A stretch of 64,000 nt of DNA from Paramyrothecium sp. XJ0827 (taxonomy: Eukaryota; Ascomycota; Sordariomycetes; Hypocreales; Stachybotryaceae), in the NCBI GenBank assembly GCA_020881915.1, contig JAJFPB010000009.1:744001-808000 (forward strand). The letters are read 5' to 3'. Below, in pieces: positions 55,108-64,000 of this stretch. Position 1 is the stretch's first letter, and each line of letters opens with the position of its first letter. The notes under the pieces are model-generated. The model ran no database searches. It saw only the letters and a program-made list of their open reading frames with translations, and was not told the origin of the DNA. The position numbers and the translations under genes were made by a program.

Positions 55108-57423
55108 TTTTAGGGCCAACGATGACACTCTCCGCACTCGCGTGCAAGGAATGACGAACTGGCGGTTGATGACTTGCTTTGTCTCTTTTCACGAAAGACA
55201 CAATTGCGTCACACAGCAAATGGACCTTCTGTCATTCTAAGCAGCGGACGGGGAGGTGGCTTTCCCCGTGTCAGTCTCCCAGGTTCCTTTTAGGTGCAGC
55301 GTTGCGTTTGAACTCCGGTAGCCGTAGGAATTTGTAATCAAGATACCAATTTATACCCCGACCTTGTATTTCTGTTGTGATGTCTCCAAGCTGTCCAATG
55401 TCCACCGTCGGCAGTCATAGTCCACGACGCGAGCTGATGCCGAGGCTGTCACGGGAAATGTCGGTAGTCTTACGCTTGTGCATGCTGGGCGTCTAGGCAT
55501 CGCTTGGCGCACCTCGAGCCAAGTGATTCCACTCGATCAATCCCGTTCTTGGCCCGCCGCCAAGGTTCGCTTAGGAAGTTGCCTGTTCTAGCCGTGCCTA
55601 TCGCCGCCTCTGCAGTCCCTGCACATGACTTTTTTGCCCATCGTCTCACCTTGTTTTCCCCACCGAAGTGGAGTGCGTTTTCCAACTCGACTCTTCGTGA
55701 GGGCCCGGAAAAGTGGAGGTTTGTGGTCTCCAAAAAATAAATGGGGGAACTATTAAGTGGGAGCCGGCCCTCGAACCACAAAACCCCAATGGCACACGCC
55801 GCCCCCCCCCCAAAACAGGGTGTCGCTTCGGCGAGCGGGAGCGAAGAGAGAGAGACACGAGAAGCGGTGTTTGCCCCTGTTCTTTGGATTAGGCCAAGGC
55901 TTGGAGAGCGGACGCTATGGGTCTTAGTGCTCTCTTTTATAACAAGCTATATACTGTATGTTTTTGCACAAAGGATGCGCTTAGTACAGTAGTATTGCCT
56001 TTATATTTGCCCTATTTCCTCGAAAAGGTGGGGCGGGGTGTAGTCACTTTTTGGGGGGTGCTTGCGATGATTAATCCCACCAATGGGTGTTAGAACTGAC
56101 GATCGAGTTTGGTCTGATATCGGACGGAGCTCGTTTTTGCTTAGTGGGGGTTTTGCTAGTGGGATGCTTGTAAAAATGCTGGACGATTGTTGCTAGAAGG
56201 GGCACCGTGTTCCGTGAAGACTTGAAGAGGTGTTTTGGAGTGCGCCGCATGGCTGTTCTCGTGGCAAGTTAATTGTCGCAGAGTGCTTGATCGTTGCACT
56301 GCAGGTGTGGTGTTGTGCTGGCTCCGTCTGTCGCCCTTACGGTAATGGCACGGCAATCTGTGAGTCAAATTGCAAGCCAGCAATATATAACACATGTTGG
56401 CGCAAGGCGAGGTTCAAAATGGAGCCATCGTTTATAAGGTCACTGAGAGAATATTCGAATATTCAATGAAGTAAAGTATCCGGAAAGGTGAAAATCATAC
56501 ATACACTCCCTTGGCATTCAACGTAAATTTGTGTTCTAAATGTCTAGGGTAGGTAGGCAACGAGAGGGCCACAACGGTTATGTCCTCCCACATGATTTGT
56601 CGATGGAGATTCACACCTACGACAACCTTGATCTTGACGTTTGCAGTCGTTCAAGGTCGACTTAACCATATCAAGCCGTGCAAGCGAGGAATGTGCCGCT
56701 TCTATACTACTGGGCAGCCCAGAGGGTAGCGTTGCATAGGCACTAACATGACAGCTGGGGATCCTTGAGATTGACAGCCGAGGCCGCTCTTCAGTGAAAT
56801 GATCGATATCCTGGTGTAATCGTTGTGCATATTGCCTTTTGTAGCGGGATCATCGCTTCTAGTTTTCACCAAGGTCTCTGCGGTTCAGTCGAGATGTGCT
56901 CCCGCAGCACCTGTTGCCTCATAACAGCTCACCATGGCAGGCCAGGATCAATCGCCAGACAACAGAAGTGCACACCCTCCTGAAAGCTGCTGTCTTCCAG
57001 AGAGCCCGAACTCGCACATGAATTGCGCTCATGTTATACCGCTGGAAGTCTGCCCAGTGTCATTGGCCCAGATGAGCATTGTGGAATATGCGGTAGCGGG
57101 CCAGAGAATTGCTGCCTCTCGACCTGAAGGATCATCAGTTTGATGGCCAAGGAGTACTCTATTTGGTCAGAGGGGGCCAAAAAAAAAAAAAAGGACGACA
57201 ATGGTGTACCCCGAAGCCGTTTATGCCACAGCTAACCTCTTGACCGGGTGTACGACAAGACTCTGACTTCATGATCCAGGCTTCGCCTCTTCCCGCTGCC
57301 AGGCAGCCCGTAACCTGCGACGAGGCCACAGCACCTGACCTCCCAATTCCATTGCATGGTAGCGTTAGCTCCCAGTCGATCAATCGATAAACTAGAAAAA
57401 AGGAGAAAACCACAAAAATGAAA
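55108..57423. other. 2.3-kb spacer
   Basis: No supported gene. It contains homopolymer tracts (C-run near 55801-55812, A-run near 57180-57192) and otherwise ordinary sequence. Confidence 0.5.
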
Positions 57424-57494
57424 GGTCACGGTGGGGATCGAACCCACAATCTCCTGATTCGTAGTCAGACGCCTTGCCATTGGGCCACGCGACC
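57424..57494 (-). tRNA. tRNA-Arg (anticodon ACG), second copy
   Basis: A 71-nt gene, identical over its whole length to 4258-4328, with the same cloverleaf and ACG anticodon. The flanks differ, apart from a T-run (TTTTT) shortly beyond the 3' end that can terminate Pol III. No intron. Confidence 0.95.
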
Positions 57495-57639
57495 TTGTGA
57501 TTGGATGAAAGACATGACGCTATTCACAGATCATGAATCCTGCGCCTTGTTCTTCACTTGCTGCAAAGAAAGCAATGCCGTGGCTCACAACTCGGTCGCC
57601 CTTCCCTCTTCGAGGTGCTTCGAGGTGTCAGGCTCGAAC

Positions 57640-60601
57640 TCAGTTTGAGGTGTGTGAACTATCCAATATGGTTGATATCGGCGGTAGGGTGGCTGCTCGA
57701 CTGCTCGATTCAAGGAACTCTATCGAAGTGAGCGCTTCGTAAAATGGTCCTAGGAGTTCGCGAAGGTCCGCCTCATCAAACTCGTCAAGTGAACTCTTGG
57801 CAACCTCCCTTCGGCTCTCCCAACTCTGGTGCTCCCTCTCGTCCCTCGTAAACGTTTTCATGACTGTCAAATCGATGACCGCTGAGCTTTCGGGGTCGTG
57901 TGACAAGTTGTACATGCAATCAATATCTGAGACACTGAGAAGCTTGATTAAATGGTCTGCTGCGTCTTGTCCGAGCTTGACCGTTGTGAGCTTGGTTGTA
58001 GGGTGGACGAGGAAGCGGTTCAAGCCCTGGCACACGTCACACAGGCAGTCGATTGGATCCCTAGATAGGTCGTTTCCGATAACCGGTTCGGGTCCGACAT
58101 ATTTGTTGACAAATTGCGAAATGATTGTGATGTACAGTTTTGACAATGACTGGCCGCCGCCAAGCCTTTGAAGAAGAGGCATCCATAAATGTTGGAGCTG
58201 CGGAGCTGTCAAACCTGGCGCATCCTCGATTGCCTTGTGAACGAGCGACTGAAAAACATGAGGATAATCATCTTTCGCCTGTTCCATGTCGTGAAAAAAA
58301 CACCAAAGTCTGAATTCAACACTGAGGTTGCCGTTGTCAAAAGTCACCTCTGCAGCTTCTGAATGAGCATCTGGCCCTGGATGCAAGTGAGAAAAGTTTC
58401 TGGACGTCATGAAGGCGTCTAGCAACCTGGAAAACAGCGCAGCACCCGCATTCTTAGGCAGGGTACCTTCTTGGATCGCCCAGCGAAGTTGAGGAAGCAT
58501 CTGCACGAAGAAGAGCAGGTTCAAGTTTTCATTCTCCAGAAGGGACGGCACCCTTACGGTGCATTGTTAGCAAGAAGAAAGTCTGCTCAGTGGGGGTCCT
58601 CGGTTACGCACCACTTCGAAAGTTGCTCAAGCGGGTCACCGAAGAACATAGCTACGTCGAGCATCGATGGGTCATGAGCCCGCTCGGCGACTGGATATCG
58701 TTCTTCGGCAGCAGCCTTGAGGAGGATCTGCCGAGCCCAGAAAAACATGCCCGTGGGCCGGTCCAAATCCCCAGTGTCATGGGATGTCGCAAGCCCTGAA
58801 AGCGCCGCGAACCTCATTGAAAAGGTCGGGTAAGCATATATCGCGTGTTCCAAGCTGTGGATCTGTTAGTTACTTGCTAGATAACTGGGACACAAGAGCT
58901 CACCCTTTTTGGAGGTCAAGGAACAGGGCATCTTGTTCTTCTTGTTCGAAAAACCACCCGCCTACCCGGAGAAAAAACCGCGAACTAAGCTTGCCCTCGT
59001 GGTGTAAAGCAAGCTTCTCAAAAATGCTGTATTGTCTGCGTACCACCCAAAAATACAAAATCCCCATCCAGTCCTTGCCGCTTAAACTCTGTGACAACTT
59101 GTAAGACCGAGTGTCGTCAGATTCGTCCCACAACGGCTGGCATAGTATCTCGAAAGCAAGCATGCGAGGCTCCGAAACCACAGAGGCTAGAGCAGCCTCG
59201 TGAATTTCTTGGATCCGATCGGTGAGGTCATGGCCATCGCCATGTTCCGCTCGAAGAAACGAGGGGAGCGTATCGCGCGGAACAAGCACTAGGGCCTACG
59301 TTGAACAGCGAAGAGGTGAGCTTTGGGCATTGTTGTTGGCGAGTAAGGAATCTTACGGGTAGATTGTAGCAGTGAGTAACGCGAGGGTCCTAAAGTAATA
59401 AATTGTCAGTATTTCTCTGGTCGTCAAGGACAGGAAATGCCAGCCGAGCACCGCGTTGGATGGTTGGTGGGCACATACCGTGTTCCCTTCTGGCGCATCG
59501 GAGTAGCTCTCTTGGTCTGGAAGAATGGACCTGTACTCTTCTTCATTAAGAATCTCATCATTCAGCAACTTCAGTTGGTCCATCACCACCTCACCATCTA
59601 GATCGGCAAGTCTTCGAACAAAGGACTCTTCCCATTCGACTTCTGTCAGCGGGTGATGGACATCGTCCTCGGCATATCCATAATCTGAGGTATCGTCCAC
59701 GTCGGATGGTGCATAACCGGACAGACCCGATCTCTTCTTTACGATCAGCGCCAAGTATGCGTCAACTGGGAGCCCTTCGATGGCGTCTTGGAGCTCAATG
59801 GCCTGCGACAAATCATCACCCTCCATGGCGTCCAACGAAAAATCCCGGAAATCATAATGGCCACTCAGCAGGTAGTAAACGCAGTTCAAGCGGCGTGAAC
59901 GCCTATTCTCGGCGAGCCACTGACTGAGATTGTCGTGAAGAGCTTGCGAAGGGGTCTGGAGCCGCGTTGAGAGTGGACGAGGCACTTGGCCCGACACCAG
60001 GGAGAGTTTGTATCTCAACATCCACCTGTAGCCCGAGACGATGGGCAAGACATGGTGCGATACTTCTGTGTACCATCCCAACAATGACTGGGAAGACTCC
60101 GACGGCGCGATCTTTTCTGATTCCTCGAGGTGTGTGACGATGATGTCTCCCCCTTGATGTGGTGATGGGAGGCAAAGATAGAATGCCCCGAAGCTGTCTG
60201 TGATTGTTTGCGCGCTAGGAGCAGTGGTTAGGCGACAGCTATGTGCGTTTTCGCTTGCGCGAGAGGAGAGCGCCTACCCAACATGCATGCGTGATCTGTC
60301 GGCCGGGCCGTATATGAGCATCCCATCCAAAGTGACCTTGACTTTGCCGTGAGCACCTAGACCGCGAGACACTGAAGCCGCAATCGCGGCTAAGTAGTCG
60401 GGCCATCCTGGATCGTGGAAAGTGAACTGGTCCGGTCCAAGCTCCCCTTGAGTGGCTTATCAGCAGCCGCCCAACGACGTGGTAAACTGTCCGGGGAGAA
60501 GGAAATACCCTGTAGCTAAGCACCTTACTTGCCTCGCCATACAAACAAGGAGGATTACATGTTTGAGCATCTCCAATGAATTGTCTCTGGCATACGAACA
60601 T
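57640..60601 (-). CDS. 2-oxoglutarate/Fe(II)-oxygenase-like protein with degenerate iron site, seven exons (5' end uncertain)
   Basis: Exons 60529-60601, 60278-60446, 59479-60214, 59357-59389, 58904-59295, 58612-58854 and 57640-58552 (introns 49-89 bp) join in frame to 852 residues if the Met at 60601 is used. That start is a guess, since the frame stays open upstream and N-terminal exons may be missing. GMLIYGPADRSRMHVG-A, FGAFYLCLPSPHQGGDI, WYTEVSHHVLPIVSGYRW and DPRVTHCYNLPALVLVPRD follow the order of a large fungal family carrying a prolyl-4-hydroxylase-like Fe2OG domain. The distal His (SHHVLP) and the Arg of SGYRW are kept, but the expected H-x-D reads H-V-G, so iron binding may be lost. 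The C-terminal half (about 500 residues) is helical and unassigned. The 33-nt exon is unusually short. Confidence 0.72.
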
Positions 60602-61284
60602 TTCTATTGCGCTCGCTTCTCGGCTGTGCCTTCTCAATGTATATTTCAAAGCAGTTGAGCGCCTTGTGGAGAAAAGTAACAAATGAACCATCCACCAGTG
60701 ACCCGCGTGTTCATGGATTGCAGATTGACGAACAACTAAAATCTGGGGCATATCTCCCCGACAATTGAATTTTTCTATGCAATCGCGCCTTGTAATCAAG
60801 CAACGACTCAATCGACAAACTTTGGCGCAATCAACGTTGCTAGGCGAATATCACTGTACCGTCTTCTCCGGCTTCAACGAAACCAACCAACGCCTAGCAT
60901 ACCATCTTCACATGCACAAGCGAGACTTTAACATCGGTTGAATTTCTGCCGACCATGCCATTCTTACCCAGACGGGCAATCATCCTTCAAGCTCCGAGCT
61001 CCATCAACTCTAAACGGACGTACAGCGGGAACAGCCCCCCCCTCAAAGCGGGCGCCAAGCTGTCTCCTCCACCTCCACCTCTTCCAGAAATGCCCCTCAC
61101 CTCAAACCCGACCAGCTCATGACGCCAGCGGTGCCGTAACCATGTGGAGTCGGTCCGAAGCCGCAACACACTAGGTATTTACCTCAGTGAACGTCGTCTC
61201 CGGCCCTCAATAACAAAAAAACTTCATCAAATTCACAAACGACAGCAGCCGGCTCTCGCCCCAATCCACACACCCCCGTCCACA
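60602..61284. other. Divergent spacer; may hold missing 5' exons of the oxygenase-like gene
   Basis: The minus-strand frame of oxygenase exon 1 is open up to 60811. No convincing start or N-terminal family motif was found. The right half is probably the promoter of the plus-strand UPF0303 gene. Confidence 0.45.
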
Positions 61285-61984
61285 ATGTCTCAGTCTGTCT
61301 GGCACCGTCGCAACGCCGCCGGCCACGGCCTGGAGAAGCTCTCGGCCGTCGTCCGGAACCCCACCGGCACCTCCGTCCTGCCGATTCCGAGCCCCCCGGA
61401 AGACGTAAGCTCACCTCACCTCACTTCACAGGACCTCACCCTGCCCCGTGCTAAGACCCTATGGCCCGCTGACACTCTGTTCCTCGGAACCACAGGTCGA
61501 GCAGATCAAGGCGCAGGGCGTCGACTCCTTCACCCTCGCCTCCTTCACCATCGAGGACGCCCTCGAGCTCGGCCACCTGCTGCAGGCGCGCCTGGCGCCC
61601 CTCGCCGCGCAGGGCCGCCCCACGCTCATCAGCATCTCCCTCACCGCCGGCACCACCGTCTTCCAGGTCGCCACGGGGCCCGGCACCGCCCCGGACAACG
61701 AGTCGTGGGTCGCCCGCAAGCGCGCCACGGTCCTGCGCTTCGGCGTCAGCACCTGGCTCATGCACTGCAAGTTCGCCGGCGACGAGGCCCTCTTCGCCTC
61801 CAAGTTCGGCATGGGGCCCGACCAGGCCGGTAGGTACGCCATCCACGGCGGCGCCGTGCCCATCCGCATCAAGGGCGTGGAGGGCGTCGTCGCCGTCGTC
61901 ATCGTGAGCGGCCTGAAGCAGCACGAGGACCACGGCGTCATCGTCGAGGTGATCCGGGAGAACTGGGAGGCCAGAGACTCATGA
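61285..61984 (+). CDS. UPF0303 / HbpS-GlcG-like (DUF336) protein, two exons
   Basis: Exons 61285-61404 and 61496-61984 (91-bp intron, GTAAGC...CACAG) give 202 residues. The C-terminal 160 residues carry UPF0303 features: DALELGHLLQARL, RPTLISISLTAGTTVFQVA, PDNESWVARKRATVLRFG, YAIHGGAVPIRI and VVIVSGLKQHEDHGVIVEVI. This corresponds to the haem-degrading HbpS/GlcG-like alpha-beta fold (PF03928), found in bacteria and fungi. A cytosolic small-ligand or haem-related role is inferred by fold only. The first 40 residues are a non-conserved basic extension that could be a mitochondrial presequence (basic, few acids). Exons are very GC-rich compared with flanks. Confidence 0.88.
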
Positions 61985-62298
61985 GGACGGTCAGATTTAG
62001 TGGGTTTGCGCAGTCCTCGGCCGTAACGCATACATAAGATGCGCCTAGTATTTGTAAAAGTCTATTATCTTGTCTCCAATACTATTCTTACTGCAGGAAT
62101 GCCGCAGGCAGAATTCACGCGGTAATTATCAGTACACACCAGTCTCTGTCATTTGCTCGAAGCGAGCCGCTAGGTTTCTGGGAAAAGTTGTGAATTTGAG
62201 AGTCTGTCTAAGCTTGTGTGACTACCATTGCGCAGAGAGATCACTGCAGCGCAGGCTCTAAGCCTGCACTACTTCTCGTATTCTTCCCCTCAGCCGTG
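61985..62298. other. Convergent spacer
   Basis: 314 bp between the 3' ends of the UPF0303 and kinase-fold genes. Nothing else was recognised. Confidence 0.55.
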
Positions 62299-63396
62299 CT
62301 AGTGAGTCTGATCGCGACTGTAGGTGTTCACGCGGTTCACAAGGTCGCAGGTGTTACCAGTCCTGTTATACATGTGCTTGTTATTGTAGATCACGGTCAA
62401 CTGGCCCTTCTCATGAGCCCACCGGACCGCCTTTTTAAACGTGTCTTCAGGATCAGGATCGGAGGCGAACGATTGGATGAGGCCAGGATCGGAGGAGACC
62501 ATTTTGATGATGCTATCAACCATTTGAGATGTGTCATTATGTTGAACAGCGGCGTAGAATGATGAGGAGTCATTCCGGAATGCTTGCGAGAGCCCGTAGG
62601 CTTCCACAACAAAAGCAGGGCTAGAAGCGTGATGGCAGTCTCGAAAATCATACAGCCTGGCAGTGCCGTCAGGTTGAATGAGGAATGTATTGCGGTCGAT
62701 GGTACCGCCGTAGACAAATTGCATTGAGTGGAGCTTCGCGAGGGCAGCCTTGCATGCCAGCATTTCTTCCAGATTGTGGAGAGGAGGACGGCCGTGGATT
62801 TTCTCGACGACGCAGCCGATGATACGCTCACCTTGGTTTTCGGAAACGAAACCCAAGAACTTGGGACCCAGGTCGTCGACGCGGAGGCAACTGTAGAAGT
62901 CGCAAATCTTCTGCACGGAATCACAGTTATCTGGGTGCCAATCAAAGTGGACGATGGCGTCACCCGCGCCGAAGGGATTTTCGCAGACAAAGGAGCGGCA
63001 AGGGTCCGGCTTGCATTGCATCTCCAAGTTACTATGTCGCTTCTTCTGGAGTGCCGCATAATCGACACGCTGCGAGCACCAAGTAGTGTTGCTGATCTCC
63101 GCCAACTGGACCCGAGAGGAGACATTTCCGATCCGGTACATCTCATCGCCCTGGTAGACGAGATCCGCAATCTTCCAATCTTCTTCACCCGGTACTGTCT
63201 TATCAATTATGTTGGTTCCGTCTTCATCGACAAGAAGCGACAGGCTGCTGAGGTCGCCGGGGCGGTAGGCGAGATACTTGATCCGCCCGTCATTTTTGAG
63301 CTGGATGCGAAAGTAGAACACGGCTTCTGATCGGTTGAGGGGATTGTCGGCCCCGATAACGTCGTACTCTAGTCCAGGCATTGTGATGACAATCAT
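62299..63396 (-). CDS. Kinase-fold (aminoglycoside phosphotransferase-like) protein, probably inactive
   Basis: A 365-residue single-exon protein. The C-terminal half has a kinase-like lobe: LGFVSENQGERIIGCVVEKIHGRP, then EEMLACKAALAKLHSM and VYGGTIDRNTFLIQPDGTARLYDFRDC. This lines up with the catalytic loop (HGDxxxxNFL) and metal-binding DF(G) of protein-kinase-like/APH families, which fungi carry in many copies. The catalytic-loop His-Gly-Asp reads Tyr-Gly-Gly, whereas the loop Asn and the later Asp of YDF are kept, so catalysis is doubtful. The N-terminal lobe is poorly conserved. Two start codons are possible (63396 or 63381). The product may be a pseudokinase; substrate unknown. Confidence 0.7.
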   Translation of the reverse strand: MIVITMPGLEYDVIGADNPLNRSEAVFYFRIQLKNDGRIKYLAYRPGDLSSLSLLVDEDGTNIIDKTVPGEEDWKIADLVYQGDEMYRIGNVSSRVQLAEISNTTWCSQRVDYAALQKKRHSNLEMQCKPDPCRSFVCENPFGAGDAIVHFDWHPDNCDSVQKICDFYSCLRVDDLGPKFLGFVSENQGERIIGCVVEKIHGRPPLHNLEEMLACKAALAKLHSMQFVYGGTIDRNTFLIQPDGTARLYDFRDCHHASSPAFVVEAYGLSQAFRNDSSSFYAAVQHNDTSQMVDSIIKMVSSDPGLIQSFASDPDPEDTFKKAVRWAHEKGQLTVIYNNKHMYNRTGNTCDLVNRVNTYSRDQTH

Positions 63397-64000
63397 GGCT
63401 TAGGAATGGCGTTTCAACTGTTGTTCTGCTGTGGCGGAGAAGAGCCTGGACAATGTCGAATTCTAACTCTAGCAAGATTTCCTAGCAGGACTCGACGATT
63501 TTCATGTATAAGTAGAGCAACACTGCGATGCGCGATGTGATTCACAACTATTGGCAAATGTACCCGAAGCAGTGCTTTTGTCATGTGTCGTGAGTCGCTG
63601 CGTACGGCCCCATGGCCAAGCTTCCTTACTTTGAGGCCATTGTCCAAGGGGACGAAGGATCATCCACTAGAGAACTAAAATTGACTGCTGCTGCGGTTCG
63701 CCGTGGCTCAGAGCTGGATATGAGATGTCTGCTCCTTGGCCGCCGAGTAAGACAACCGAGTGAGCTGCTGTGTGGCCAGATATGTTGCCATCTGGATGAT
63801 AGCATGCCAAATATCCCGTTCTTGGGACCTAGTAAACTGGTTCAGGAACTTGGACTTAAGTTTTCAATATAGGCCCAGTTATCTTCAAAACAGGAATACT
63901 TGTGAAGAATCGAAGCCCATCAGGCCAAGTGGGGAGTTCGTAGCTAAACCGCGGTGCAGCAGCGACACGAGGAACGCGAGACTCGATTGACGGGAAAAGT
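63397..64000. other. Terminal spacer
   Basis: 600 bp to the window edge. An 86-codon plus-strand frame (63612-63872) is open but has no family features, and I do not call it a gene. An upstream region for the kinase-fold gene is expected here. Confidence 0.45.

Noticed and set aside
63612..63872. 86-codon frame at the right end
   Set aside because: No start context, domain or splice evidence.

Overview
The window reads as nuclear DNA of a filamentous ascomycete (Pezizomycotina, most likely a Sordariomycete). Support for this: genes with short GT-AG introns of 49-91 bp carrying CTAAC/CTGAC-like branch sites; families typical of these fungi (HET, NACHT_N, fungal PD-(D/E)XK, membrane-anchored propeller lectin); long gene-free spacers; eukaryotic tRNA genes ending in Pol III T-runs; and AT-rich dispersed repeats. 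No plasmid, organelle or bacterial features were seen. All splice models were read by eye from donor, branch and acceptor sequence and checked for reading-frame closure. No expression or database evidence was available.

Layout. 0-32 kb is accessory in character. It holds the C-terminal end of an unidentified gene (1-195), a TetX-like FAD monooxygenase, a PD-(D/E)XK nuclease-like gene beside an AT-rich block, copy A of a foldback/MITE-like repeat, tRNA-Arg(ACG), a HET-domain gene, an orphan gene, a membrane coiled-coil gene interrupted by an in-frame TAG, and a stand-alone NACHT_N gene. These are followed by a very small cysteine-containing candidate gene, a small secreted six-cysteine protein, an orphan, a nucleoside deaminase, a large orphan, copy B of the repeat (expanded by four 33-bp units), a membrane-anchored propeller lectin and a putative amidoligase.

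32.8-48.2 kb is a conserved core block: the Hir1/HIRA histone chaperone, a UDP-galactose-type nucleotide-sugar transporter, a GDP-mannose pyrophosphorylase-alpha-like protein (convergent with the transporter; both serve glycosylation and cell-wall precursor supply), and a dynamin-family GTPase with an unusual nuclear/SUMO-type insert.

48.2-53.2 kb is a 5-kb gene desert. 53.2-64 kb carries a lactose-permease-like sugar transporter, a second identical tRNA-Arg(ACG), a multi-exon 2-oxoglutarate-oxygenase-like protein with a degenerate iron site, a UPF0303/HbpS-like protein, and a kinase-fold protein that seems to lack its catalytic Asp.

There is no single operon-like system. The least explained items are the asymmetric foldback repeat family, the stop-interrupted repeat-rich membrane protein, the SUMO-motif dynamin and the degenerate oxygenase and kinase.
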